A stretch of DNA of 64,000 bases from Lantana camara (taxonomy: Eukaryota; Streptophyta; Magnoliopsida; Lamiales; Verbenaceae): the NCBI GenBank assembly GCA_037501455.1, contig CM074857.1, forward strand, positions 104,813,501-104,877,500, given 5' to 3'. The translations under genes and the position numbers were made by a program. Position 1 is the stretch's first letter. Every line of letters starts with the position of its first letter. The notes under the pieces were generated by a model, which was not told the origin of the DNA, made no database searches, and saw nothing but the letters and a program-made list of their open reading frames with translations. Of this stretch, positions 11,820 through 22,794 are shown one piece after another.

Positions 11820-14405
11820 ATTATTTGTATAGGACTATTTTGAATTATTTGAACTTATATGAATTACTTGAACTATATGTTGCATGTGATTTATTCGTTT
11901 TAATTTGAGTTGGCCTTATTTGAACCTGTATTTGTTGAACCGAACCAACTTGAACCGGAAACCTTGAACCGAACCCGTGAACCGACCGGTCCAGCCTTAA
12001 AGGCTGAACCATTTCTCTCCTCCCTCATTCTTCACGTTCATTTTCAGCAACCAAGCCAAGAAAGAAGCTAAAACCTCAAGTTTGATCATCCAACTTCCCA
12101 AGCCAAGTTCTCTCTCGTTTCTTCGTCTTTTCTCGAACTTAGGTAGGTTTCGGAATCCCCTCGTCGTGCTCGTCATTTATATGGTTTAATTTCTGAGTTT
12201 GGAGTGAGTTTGGCATGCCTTTGCTTCCCTACGTGAATAGTAAGGGTTTAATGAAAAATGAGATTTCTTGCTCTTTGCTTGTTGTAATTGATCCCTAGCT
12301 TCATTTATGAGTTGTATATGTTGTATGTGTTGTCTTTATTGCATTAAATCCATGGTTGGTGGAGTATTTATTGATGATCATAATTTCTGCTTGAATATTG
12401 CAATCCTTTGATCATGGCTTTTAATTCCATTTTCTTGCGTTATTTGAGTGTTTATATGTCAAGCATGATTTATATGTATTGTTTGTGCATTTTGAGAAGT
12501 TGTGGCAATTTTTAAGGTTGGTTTTTGGCCATTTTTGGCTCAAAAATGAGCTTCCCCTGTTTCTGTAAAATGAAATTCTGTTCCAGCTTTCGAACCAGGC
12601 CGGAACGGCCGTTCCCGCCCAGTTTCAAACTGGGAACGACCGTTCCCAGGCCATACTGTTCATGACCGAGAGTGGGAACGACCGTTCCCAGTTTGTACTG
12701 GGAACGGGAACGGCCGTTCCCATGGCCGGAACCCTCCTACTGGGTCAAATCCGCGAGGGTGGATTTTTCCCTTTGGAAAAATCCGCGAGGGTGGATTTGA
12801 GGCAGTAGCTCAAGAAAAATCCATGGGGGTGGATTTTCCCCTTTGGAAAAATCCATGGGGGTGGATTTTGCCACTTTTTCTCTTTGCCTTGTTTATGCAT
12901 TTGTATGATTTTAAATGCTTTTCTTTTGTATATTAATGGTTATAATTAATTGTTTTGCATATTGGATTGTATATAAATATGTTATGCATATGAATTGTGA
13001 ATTGTATGACTTAATGGTGACATTTTATCTATGAACATAAATCATGCATTTTGCCGAGCGTCTTCTTTGGTTCATATAGAGTCTAAGTCTTGGGCTTTCG
13101 TGTTTTCTTTTCAGAGGAGGTTCCAGTTGACGAGCCTGAGGCGTAGGTTGTTCACGTTGGCTCGCTTTTTGTCACGCACAAGGTGAGGTTAGGAATTTTA
13201 TTAGCTAAACGACCTAAAGCCTTATGTGATGTTTTCAAGCCGTGCATGTGACTATATTATATATATATAGATATGTACGTGTTGATTAGAATACGTTTAT
13301 GATCTTGTGAACAACTTTGCTTTGGGAAAAGATATTAAATAAGCTTATGTAAGCTATGTTTTGGAAAAGGCTTTACAATTCTGCTAGCGAGATTGCCATG
13401 AAAGATTTGGCATTTGATATGATATGATTTGTATATGTGGATCCAAGGAGCTACGGGTAAGGAACCCTCGGGACGGTTCGGGCCGTCGAGGTTCGGCCTG
13501 TGCATAGTCTCCATCCGATATATCACACGCGACCCCTGGGAGTTTGGGAAGGTGTGATATTTCGATGCCTTCGGCGTAAAAACCGGGGAGGGCACGATGT
13601 GGGTTCGCTACCCCTCGTGAGTCTGTATATGTCTGGATGGTTAGGGCCGCCGGTGGCTCTTCCATCATTGGTGTAGAGGTTGATATGTATGATTTCTGTT
13701 TTGTTTGTTCTGAGGAGTAAAGGTTGGAAGCTCGTTCTCGCCGAGCATTATGTTTTGTTATGTATGTTTGATAAGTATGAATCGGGATAGTGTTTATGAA
13801 ATGTTTAAAGTATATGTATTTGTTTTGGAAAGTTTTAGTTTGTAAAACCTATTCCGATTCATCATTTCGCCCTTTGCTTTGTGCTCTGCTCTATATATAT
13901 GTAGGGTGTGGGTGTGCGTTAGCCCCCTCACTCAGTCAGTTGACTGACTCCTCGTTTACTCTTTTAGTTGCAGGTTTTGGGAGCGTGAGCTAGGCGGAGA
14001 AGTGTGTCTGCTTTATACACTTGTCGGTCTAGGTCTCGTTAGGTGCATTTACATACCTGCACTTTATTATTTTGTAGTTGTATCGTTCTGATTTGTATAT
14101 ACTTACATACTATTTTGTTCGAGCCGTGATGGCTTTTGTACAGGTTATGTGTTGGTACCTATATGTAAATACTATATGACTAATTAAGTGTTGGTACCTA
14201 TACGTATGTATATGTGATGTTTTGTTTGTTGCTTTTATTTATTCGCTTCCGCGCACTCTGTTTCCGTTTGGTTTAGCTCCGCCTAGCCTAGAGTGTGTGT
14301 TTGGTCTCCCGTTCGCTATGATTCGGATTCGGGTGCGGACATTCCATTTCGTATTCGGGTTCGGATTATGGTGCGGGGGATGTGGCCTTACGTGTGGGTG
14401 CTACA
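11756..14405 (+). repeat. 3' LTR of the Tekay element
   Basis: 2650 bp, TGTAACACC to GTGCTACA, followed by the GTGCT target duplication at 14406-14410. It carries the same palindrome cluster (about 12600-12722) as the 5' LTR. Confidence 0.95.
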
Positions 14406-14410
14406 GTGCT

Positions 14411-14946
14411 CCTACTCTAATTCCCGCCTTCTCCTCCCTGGCTCTCGGCGAGGTTGGAGATTGCCATTATCATCCACCCCTTCCTCCCCATGGGCCCCAA
14501 GATGGACTTAAGGCTGGACCACTGCGGCTGGGGCCAAGTAAATAGCCTGCGGTTGGACATAAGGGTTTTGCGCGTACGAGAGAGGTGGGTATCCCCAAAA
14601 ACTGGGTTGGTTGGCAGGCTGTTGGACAGCGTACGCCAAAGGGGCAGAAGGGCCTTGGACGGTAGGGTAGGCAACATTCTGAGGAGTTAGCGCTAAGGGG
14701 CTCCCTCGCGGTGGGGCCGGCATATGGGGCTCTCTATTCTCTCTGACCTCCACCCTACATTGTTCCATGTAGGCGGTCAGGTCTGCCTCTGTCAGGACCA
14801 GTCATCCCTGACTATTGGGGCTGGCTTCCATGGTAGCTACTCCTACCGCGGTGGGGCTGAAAGTTGCCACCAAAGGTATTGAGGTCAAGGAAGATCTCCT
14901 CCCCGTTTTCACCGTAGACACGTCGGCCGTGGCGAGTTTGAACCAT
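14411..14946 (-). pseudogene. Tat-lineage gag, 5' part, decayed
   Basis: On the minus strand the gag start is ATG at 14946-14944 with MVQTRHGRRV, a common start for Tat-type gag proteins. The frame stops at 14814-14812. Proline- and glutamine-rich coding sequence then continues in other frames down to 14411, so there are at least one stop and one frameshift. The gag is cut at 14411 by the Tekay insertion and continues at 4380-4402 and 1934-2449. The element is dead. Confidence 0.7.
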
Positions 14947-15004
14947 GATAATTATTGAATGGGATGTTTGTCGCGAAGGAAGTTAGGCTTTCCATTCAGA
15001 GTTT

Positions 15005-15020
15005 CCCACAGACGGCGCCA
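15005..15020 (-). other. Primer binding site of the Tat element
   Basis: On the minus strand TGGCGCCGTCTGTGGG directly follows the LTR end. This sequence is typical of Tat/Ogre-type elements at the start of the internal region. Confidence 0.75.
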
Positions 15021-15023
15021 AGA

Positions 15024-15701
15024 TGATGGTGTCAAAATCCGGGCTATGTGCAGGACTGCCGATTAAGACTCCCAATCACCTAAGATATTTGTAAAGTGGG
15101 GATACTCCGATGCTTTCCTAGACTGAAAAGAAGGACAAAACATGAGCTCAAAGGCCAAAACAGGGGAATGAGGGGGTTGGACCCGTTTTGGCACTTCGAC
15201 GCTCAAGTCAGTGAGTTGAGGGATGAGAATGCGTTGGAAGTAAGGAACTTAGTGTATGAAGGAAAGCTTAACTCCATGGTGATGGAGACTGGTTTTTATA
15301 GGGCAAGGAAGCCTTAGTGCGCACAATTACACCCTCAGGGAGGTGTGGATCTTGTCTGGTGGGAGAGGGACTCCTATGGCCGGAACAGTGCTTTTACGGC
15401 TAAAGCACTGTTCCCTACCCCTGACAGAGGCCCGTTGTACTTGGCACGGCTGCAATTAATGCAGCCCACAGGGAACAGTACGCACATTGAATGCGTTTGT
15501 CCTGTAGCACTTGGGTCGATTGACCGCTGGGTCGCACCTCTCTGGGTCGGAAAGGGACTCCAGGACGAGAGCTCCTGTCGCTTGGCACAGGGTCGTTTTC
15601 TCCAAGTGCTGGGTCGAAAGACAACTGGCCTGGGTCGGGCACTACGGGCTGACGTGGCACAGATTGCCACGTAAGAATGACACATGGCGCTTAGTCTGAC
15701 A
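15024..15701 (-). mobile_element. 5' LTR of the Tat element
   Basis: About 678 bp. On the minus strand it begins TGTCAG at 15701 and ends CCATCA at 15024, just before the primer site. It shares blocks with the LTR at 38573-39112, notably cacttcgacgctcaagtca and the gccacgtg motifs near the 5' end. The 3' LTR of this element is not in the window. Confidence 0.7.
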
Positions 15702-16346
15702 TCCCGATTTTCCCCTTATCACTTATATAGAAGAGACGCATTTTTTATCACTTTTCATTTTCTATCTCCTCCCAAGTCCTTAATTTCAATTGCGACCGAT
15801 AAATAATATATTTGAGCAAACTAACTTTCAAAAGTTAGTTACGATCAATGAATAATGTGTTTGGGCATTCAGCTCCAAAAATTAATTACTAAGGGAAGAA
15901 TTATCAAATCATTATGAATTGAACATCTCATCTTTAAACTTTTGAAGTAGATATTTGATACATTGTCGTCACGCCCAAATCCCAAAATGCGAGACAAACT
16001 GAAAGTTAAACTTTACAAAAATCAGAATATCTGCGAGAATTGAAGAGACAAATCTGTAACAGAATTTACTCTAATATAATAATAAATATTATTTTTGTCT
16101 AATCATCCCAAAAAACTAGCACATTATTCATCAACAAGTATTTGTAGAGACAAATCTATAGCAAAACCTACTCCAATACAATAATAAATAATGTTTTTAT
16201 TCTAACAGTCGTCCCAAAAAATTAGAACATTATTCATGAACAAGTATCTACAAGTTTTGTTATCAATAGAAATTGATCTAAATGATTATTTTTCGGGATA
16301 ATTTATCGAATTTGAACCCCGCTCATGGATAAGCGTATAAAAATAC

Positions 16347-16390
<44 letters not shown>
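15702..16390. other. Intergenic, with tandem duplication and (AT)n
   Basis: No gene is visible. A direct duplication of about 105 bp with some divergence is at about 16046-16150 and 16151-16253 (shared words include agacaaatct, cattattcat and aacaagtat). An (AT)n microsatellite at about 16346-16389 borders the next inverted-repeat element. Confidence 0.7.
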
Positions 16391-16392
<2 letters not shown>

Positions 16393-17851
16393 AAAATTGC
16401 ATTTTTGGTCTCATAGGAAATAAGTCAATTTTTTTTTGGTTCCGTAGTTTTTAAATCGTCCCGCACTTTTAGTTTTTTGACAAATATAGTCCCAAAGTGA
16501 AAAATTTTCAATATTAGTCCCAACAAATTTAGAAGTATATATTTATAATATTTTTCCTTAATTAAAAAAGAGCTAATTACAGACACCCCCCCCCAACCTT
16601 TGGGGGGTTGTGTGCTTTCCCCCTCAACCTTTGGATCGGTGCGTTTTACCCCTTAACCTTTGTAAAACGTAACACTTCACCCATTTGAACGCACTTTAAC
16701 AAAGCAAATCTGTATAAATCTGATTTCAAATGTGTTGATATTATATATCAAACTGAAGCTCTAGACGCAAGGAACACAACAATGGTCTTAAAATCAAAAT
16801 CCGACAATTGACGAAGCAGAAATTATCGGTTAAAGACGACGCACGATGAATGAAACTTTTAGCGGCTAATAGAGTTGAGCGGGGTATGGATTTTGTTCTC
16901 CTTGGAAAGACGAACATGATGGCGGTGGTCTTGAAGCTTGGGTCGCCGTGACGGAAGAGAAATCGACGATCAAAGTGTGTTCAAAGGGGTGAAGTGTTAC
17001 GTTTTACAAAGGTAAAGGGGTAAAACGCACTGATCCAAAAGTTGAGGGGGAAAGCGCACAACCCCCCCAAGGTTGGGGGGGTGTCTGTAATTAGCCCATT
17101 AAAAGATACATATCAAATACTAGGAATAATTTAAAAGAATACCAACCACATGATATGCATTTTATTTTTATAATAAATAATAATTATTTAAAGTATAAGT
17201 ATTACTTTAAAATTATAAAATAAAAAAATAAAGACATTACACATAATAACGTAATTAATAAAATAATCTTCAATATTGCATTTAGTTAAAAATATGCAAA
17301 ATAAAAAATTAAAAAATAATTAATATTTATAATATAATTAAAAAATTAAAAAGTAATTAGTAGCCATAAATAAACCCAACGTTAATTATTTTAAACAAGT
17401 GCAATGTTATATATATAAGAAATATTTAAATATTATAAATATTAATTATTTTTCAATTTTTTATTTTATATATTTTTAACTAAATACAATATTGAAAATT
17501 ATTTTATTAATTATGTTATTATGTATAATATTTTTATTTTTTTATTTTATAATTTTATAATTTTAAAGTAATGCTTATAATTTAAAATGTAATAATTACT
17601 ATTTATTACAAAAATAAAATGCATATCATGTGGTTGATATTCTTTTAAATTGTTCCTAATATTTGATATGTATTTTTTAATTAAGGGAAAATATTATAAA
17701 TATATATTTCTAAATTTTTTGGGACTAATATTAAAAAAATTTCACTTTGGGAGTACATTTGTCGAAAAACTAAAAGTGTGAGACGATTTAAAAACTATGG
17801 GATCAAAAAAAAAATTGACTTATTTCCTATGGGCTAAAAATACAATTTTCT
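16391..17851. mobile_element. Long inverted-repeat (foldback) element
   Basis: The two ends are inverted copies (GAAAATTGCATTTTTGGTC... and its partner ending ...AAAATACAATTTTC). The inverted match continues inward as AT-rich arms of about 470 bp, 16391-16569 plus 17098 to about 17370 on the left and about 17385-17851 on the right. The arms meet near 17375 with almost no spacer. A second element (16570-17097) sits in the left arm. No coding sequence is visible. It sits between AT and CT microsatellites, so the target duplication cannot be read. A transcript would fold into a long hairpin. Confidence 0.75.
16570..17097. mobile_element. MULE-like MITE nested in the foldback element
   Basis: 528 bp with terminal inverted repeats of about 100 bp (outer words GAGCTAATTACAGACACC and GGGCTAATTACAGACACC). 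The flanks ATTAAAAAA (16561-16569) and ATTAAAAGA (17098-17106) match at 8 of 9 bases, fitting the 9-bp duplications of Mutator-like elements. The core has no recognisable gene. Confidence 0.75.
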
Positions 17852-17880
17852 CTCTCTCTCTCTATATATATATATATCTA

Positions 17881-18785
17881 TGTTTTAAAACCCGGACCGG
17901 ACGTCGAACCGGAAGCCCTACTGGTTACTAGTTTTACTGGTTCGACCGATTGGACCACTGGTCGAACCGGTATGACGTAATAATTATATAATAATTATAT
18001 TTAATTATATATTTATAAATATAATATTATTAATATTAATAAGACATATAAAAACAACTAATTGGTATATAAGAATATAAATATATATTTATAATCTTAA
18101 ACACATTTCAATTACTCATTATTTTTCAATTAACAAGTAAAATAATGATAATAATAGCTATGTAAATAAAATATCTAAGTAATGAAAATTTGATTAATAG
18201 CTATTTAGGACTTAATTAACTAAACCATAATAACCCAACACCAAGGCCCAAGCCCACGGCCCACCATCCTAAAACCTAATGTATAAAAAAAAAATTCCAT
18301 TCAATTATTAGGGTTTTCTTTAACTTGACTGCTGCTTATCGTCTCTTTCACAGCTCATTTTCTCAACTGTTGCGTTTTGTCTCTCTCCTACCGTCTTGTT
18401 CTCCAGTTTCTTGTTCAATTTATTTTAGCAAATTGGCTCACATTTTTCTTGAATTACCCAGAATCAAAAATAAATGAAAACAAATTGAGAACAATTATTG
18501 AGCGGTTTGTTTCATGGTTACAATTTTCAGATTTTCTGGCAATGGCGGATGGCTCAAGCTCTTCTCAAATGGCTGAATTTTCATTTTTTTTTTCTTTTCT
18601 AAAATACCGGTCCAAACGGTTCGCAAACCGGTCCGATCCGATTTTTTAACCGGTTTTTAACTGGTCTCCATCGATTCCCGTTGGTCCGACCAGTCGTCGG
18701 TTTTAGAGGGGAGTTCGGACCGGACTGGCTGCCGATCACCGGTTGAACCGATCCGACCGGCCGGTCCGGTCCGGGTTTTAAAACA
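17881..18785. mobile_element. TIR element with TGTTTTAAAACCCGG termini
   Basis: About 905 bp with inverted ends TGTTTTAAAACCCGGACC and its complement, followed by CCGG-rich subterminal repeats of roughly 70 bp. The inversion extends into the flanking TA-rich DNA, so the target duplication is unclear. Inside, 18285-18600 looks like a gene 5' end: a TATA-like stretch, pyrimidine-rich leader, and an ATG at 18542 starting MADGSSSSQMAE before the sequence runs into the right terminal repeats. This may be the leftover first exon of a transposase, or a captured gene fragment; I cannot decide. Confidence 0.65.
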
Positions 18786-18954
18786 TAGATATATATATAT
18801 TTGCAAGTTTATCGTACATAGTACTTATAATGTTGCCCCTAAATCTTGTCAAATCTTAGAGACCTCCTAATTCCTAAAACCCCAAAAAACCCCTCAGGCC
18901 CTCACCTTTTGCTTCCCCCGTCTTCGTCAAGCTCAACGTCCCATACACGCTCTT

Positions 18955-18989
<35 letters not shown>

Positions 18990-18992
18990 TTA
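18955..18992. repeat. (CT)n(AC)n compound microsatellite
   Basis: A CT/TC run followed directly by an AC run, upstream of the glucanase gene. Confidence 0.9.
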
Positions 18993-19024
18993 TATATACA
19001 CTTAAATATTATACATATAAATTA

Positions 19025-19258
19025 GGGCAAATTACATCCAACTACCCTGAGGTTTATCCTAATTACGAATCAGTTCCTCTTTTTTTATTTATTATATATC
19101 AACTCCTAAAAACACTGTTTCAATTACAAATCAGTCCCTCTTTAGGGGTTAAAATGTAATTGGAACAGTATTTTTAGGGGTTAATATGTAATAAACGAAA
19201 TAAGAGGGATTGATTCGTAATTAGGGCAAACCTCAGAGTAGTTGGATGTAATTTTCTC
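19025..19258. mobile_element. 234-bp MITE in the glucanase promoter
   Basis: The terminal inverted repeats are about 55 bp (GGGCAAATTACATCCAACTA at the left, inverted at the right end). A perfect 9-bp target duplication TATAAATTA lies at 19016-19024 and 19259-19267. This fits a Mutator-like MITE. It ends 170 bp before the glucanase start codon. Confidence 0.9.
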
Positions 19259-19428
19259 TATAAATTATAATATTAAATTTGTCACTCCCTGATAAGTGAT
19301 ATCCACACGTATTAATTGTTCATCAATTACAACTCATTTGACCATTAATATAACACCATTTCCTCCCTCCTTCTTCAAATACTCTACTATGTCTCTGTAG
19401 CTGCACCACAGAACAGGGGACGGCAGCA

Positions 19429-21086
19429 ATGGAGTTCTTCGCTTCTCTCCTCCTTATCTCCCTCCTCTCCCTCTCCTGCTGTAAGTATCCCTTCTATCTC
19501 TCTCTCTGCCGCCATTGTCGTGTTTCATTTACTGATTTCCTTCTCAACATTTACAGGTACTGCAGCAATGCAGCCGAAGCTCGGCGTCTGCTACGGCGAA
19601 CTCGGCAACAACCTCCCCTCACCGCAGAAATCCATCGATCTCATCCAGAAACTCAACGGTAAAATCGTCAAAATCTACGGCGTCAATCCGAAAATCCTCA
19701 AAGCTGTTCAAGGCACAGACCTCCAAATCTCGATCATGGTGCCCAACCAGCTCATACCCGCGATTTCAACAAACCAAGCCCTAGCCGATCAATGGGTGAA
19801 ATCCAACGTCGTCCCTTTCTACCCCGAATCCAAAATCCGATACCTCCTCGTCGGCAACGAGATCCTCAGCAACCAGCCCAACTCCACCTGGTTCCAGCTC
19901 GTCCCCGCCATGCGCAAAATCCGGAGCTCCGTCAAGAAATACGGCCTCAAAAAGATCAAAATCGGAACGCCATTAGCCATCGACGTTCTCGAATCCTCGT
20001 TCCCTCCGTCCAACGGCACTTTCCGAGCAGACGTCAGCGATCGCGTCATGAAACCGATGCTTCGCTTCTTAAACCGGACCAAATCCTTCTTCTTCGTCGA
20101 CGTTTACCCCTATTTCGCCTGGGCATCTCAACCCCTCCAGATTAACCTCGATTACGCCCTTCTCCAACCCACGAACATCACATACACAGATCCAGTTTCA
20201 GGTTTGACGTACACCAATCTGTTGGACCAAATGCTCGACGCCCTCATCTTCGCCATGAAGCGCCTCGGCTACCAAGATCTCCGCCTCTACCTGGCGGAAA
20301 CCGGCTGGCCCAACGGCGGCGACCCCGGCCAACTCGGCGCCAATATCTACAACGCCGCCACCTACAACCGCAACGTGGTCAAAAAATTCGCCGCGAAACC
20401 GCCCATCGGAACCCCAGCCCGGCCCGGCGCCGTCATCCACACCCTGATCTTCGCCCTCTACAACGAAAACCAGAAACCCGGTCCGGGTACTGAGCGCCAT
20501 TTCGGTCTACTCTACCCGAATAAAACCGCAATATACCCGATTGATTTATCAGGCAAGACTCCCCCTTCTGCCTACCCCCCAATCCCGAAGCCGGCCGGCA
20601 GAAACGGCCGGTTCTGGTGCATCGCCGGAGAAGCCAAGAACCGAACCGCATTGGCCGGAGCTTTATCCTGGGCTTGCACACAGGGGAACCGGACCTGCGA
20701 CCCGATCCAACCCGGTGGAAAGTGCTTTAAGCCGAATACATTGATAAACCATGCGAGCTATGCTTTCAGCTCGTACTGGGCACAGATGCTGTCGGCAGGG
20801 GCGACTTGCTCTTTCGATGGCTTAGCCAAGTTGACCTCAAAAGATCCAAGTAAGTCAACTTTTTCACTAATTACATGTTTAAAGATGGATAATTATACTA
20901 ATTTATTAGGTCACTGTTGATTACTTGGCTAAAGATTGCAACTTTTTTACTTTGGTATATATCTCATCTATGTGGGTTCTGACTCTCGTCGAACAAATAT
21001 GGGGAAAATTGACGGAATCTTGATGATCTTGTTGTATTGCAGGTTATGGATCTTGCAAGTTTCCAAGTGTAAAGATTGCTGATTGA
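19429..21086 (+). CDS. Glucan endo-1,3-beta-glucosidase (GH17 + X8)
   Basis: Three exons (19429-19480, 19557-20849, 21043-21086) with GT-AG introns give 462 residues. Residues 1-21 or so form a signal peptide (MEFFASLLLISLLSLSCC...), so the protein is secreted or bound for the wall. The GH17 domain runs from about residue 24 (LGVCYGELGNN) to about 345. The likely acid/base is Glu119 in VGNEILS and the likely nucleophile is Glu265 in LAETGWPNGG. The X8/CBM43 domain runs from about residue 367 (RFWCIAGE) to the end, with its conserved cysteines, and binds beta-1,3-glucan. The enzyme hydrolyses callose-type 1,3-beta-glucan in walls. No GPI signal follows the X8 domain. A MITE occupies the promoter. 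The 3' end is copied at 39118-39690. Confidence 0.93.
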
Positions 21087-22192
21087 TTGCTATTATCTTA
21101 GTTGGTTTATTTGACCTTAATTGTTTGTTATTGATCATTATCTTCATGGGAGGTGAGTGGCTTTGTTGTACAAGCTATTAGAATACAAGGCTATTTTGAG
21201 ATGGGAAGTGTATTAACACGGGCCTCATTGGCCACTTTTCAATACCTTTCGAGGACTTTTAGGTTCTTCTTTTCCTTCTTCTGCAATATTTGATTCTACG
21301 ATGTAGGAGTGTACAACTGAAGCTTGTCTCACCCAATAACTTATTTGAGATGTCATAAAGTGATTGTATTATTAGTAGTACCCCAAACCTAAGTTATCAA
21401 ATCCACTAATAACTAATTGATTGAATCTTTCCTGTGTACACAATAATTTCTTGCTTGTTTAACGAGGAAAACTCTACCCTGAACTTGACTTGATTAAATT
21501 GATGTTTAGAATTTAGCTTGATTAAATCGATCTAGAGGGAGTGTTTTAAATTTACCATAGACTATTCAGCTTGAGGTAATTTTGTCTATATATATAGTGA
21601 AAAGGCATTATATAAGTCGAAAATTAGTAAACATTGTGTGAAAGCAAAAGGACGGTGGAAAAAGAGAAAGCGATGGAATATTGTGACTTTGAGAAATGTC
21701 AAAATTGTCAAGTGATTTTTCTTATGGAGCATCTTCACTTTACAATTGGCCATTCAGTATTGGTAGTATATATTATGGTCTATGGATCATTGCATCTCCA
21801 AACCTACTTAACAAGTCCATTGACAAGTGACAACCCAAAAATATGCTCAGTTCTCTGCACTTGTCAATTTACATGTATATCCCACTTTAAGACAGAATTA
21901 AGATTTTAGTTCTTCGCATTAATAAATTTCTATAGATTTTTTACTTTAAAACGATTCAAAATTTCTTAATTTAGGCATTTAACAATGACATTTTTTTATT
22001 TAACATATAATTAGGGTGAAATGTTGGAATTAGGTTATTATTATTAATCTTGAAAGTAATTTTTTTATATTATTTTTTAAAATTTATTTGAAACCGTATA
22101 TAAAATGAATTTATATTATATATGTTGGGATCCTACCCAACTAGAGCATGTGATACAATCTCCTATGAGATTGAATGAGGGAAGCTCGCTTG
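21087..22192. other. Glucanase 3' flank
   Basis: The 3' untranslated and downstream DNA of the glucanase gene. A short open frame at 21634-21909 has a counterpart at 40215-40472, but the two lose frame against each other after about 50 codons, so it is not supported as a gene. Confidence 0.6.
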
Positions 22193-22494
22193 CAGGGATG
22201 CTAACGAGCCGAGACGACTCGTAAGCCTGACGAGCAAGCTCGAGCCAAGTCCGAACTCAAGTCCCTTTTAGTTAGTTTCGTGGCTCGCGAGCCAATATAT
22301 TTAATTAAAAAATAATATTTTTATTTTTATATATATAAATATTTTATTATTTTAAAATATTATCATAAAATATTTTATAATATTTTTAATAAATATATAT
22401 TAAATTATTTTTTAAAAAAGAGAGAGAGGAGGGGGGGGGGGGGGGGGGGGGGGCTCGCCTCGCCTCGTCTCGTCTCGTCTTGTTTGCATCCCTA
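22193..22494. mobile_element. 302-bp hAT MITE
   Basis: The ends are CAGGGATGC and its inverted partner GCATCCCTA. A perfect 8-bp target duplication CTCGCTTG lies at 22185-22192 and 22495-22502. The duplicated locus at about 40751 has the single uninterrupted CTCGCTTG. It contains a 23-base G run near its right end. Confidence 0.92.
22431..22453. repeat. G23 homopolymer
   Basis: Twenty-three consecutive G residues after a GA-rich run, inside the hAT MITE. Length may be unreliable in any assembly. Confidence 0.9.
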
Positions 22495-22794
22495 CTCGCT
22501 TGTAACGAGATGTGTTTGGGAGCTTGTTTGGGTCTATATAAAGAGGGGACTTTAGGTGAATACGAAATACAACACAGAACACGAGAGATGCTAGATAGAT
22601 AAAATGCAAGAGGCAAGGTGAATATCCTTGAAGACAGATGCTAGTTAAATGGGTCCAATTCCAGCCCTTGTTACTTCACCGGCCTGTAAGAAATTACCTC
22701 AAAATAATCTGAAGCCCAAAATTACTTTGGGCCTCATCATTTTAGTCAAGCATGTCCTTGATTCTTGAAGCCTTGCAACTTGCAAATGCCTAGT

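Larger units (their letters stand above)
4403..14405 (+). mobile_element. Complete Ty3 chromovirus (Tekay/Del type)
   Basis: A complete LTR retrotransposon of 10,003 bp. It has LTRs at 4403-7051 and 11756-14405, an initiator-Met primer site at 7060-7071, gag-protease and pol in one frame, and a polypurine tract at 11743-11755. A perfect 5-bp target duplication GTGCT lies at 4398-4402 and 14406-14410. Long LTRs (2.65 kb), the Ty3 order RT-RNase H-integrase and a C-terminal chromodomain point to the Tekay (Del) clade. The two LTRs differ at only about a dozen positions counted by eye (for example 4962 versus its partner, and one indel near 5184), so the insertion is young. An in-frame TAG separates gag-protease from pol. 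It sits inside a Tat element. Confidence 0.95.

Noticed and set aside
21634..21909. Small gene of 91 codons, with a relative at 40215-40472
   Set aside because: Both lie in the segmental duplication and lose frame with each other through indels, so conservation is simply recent duplication.
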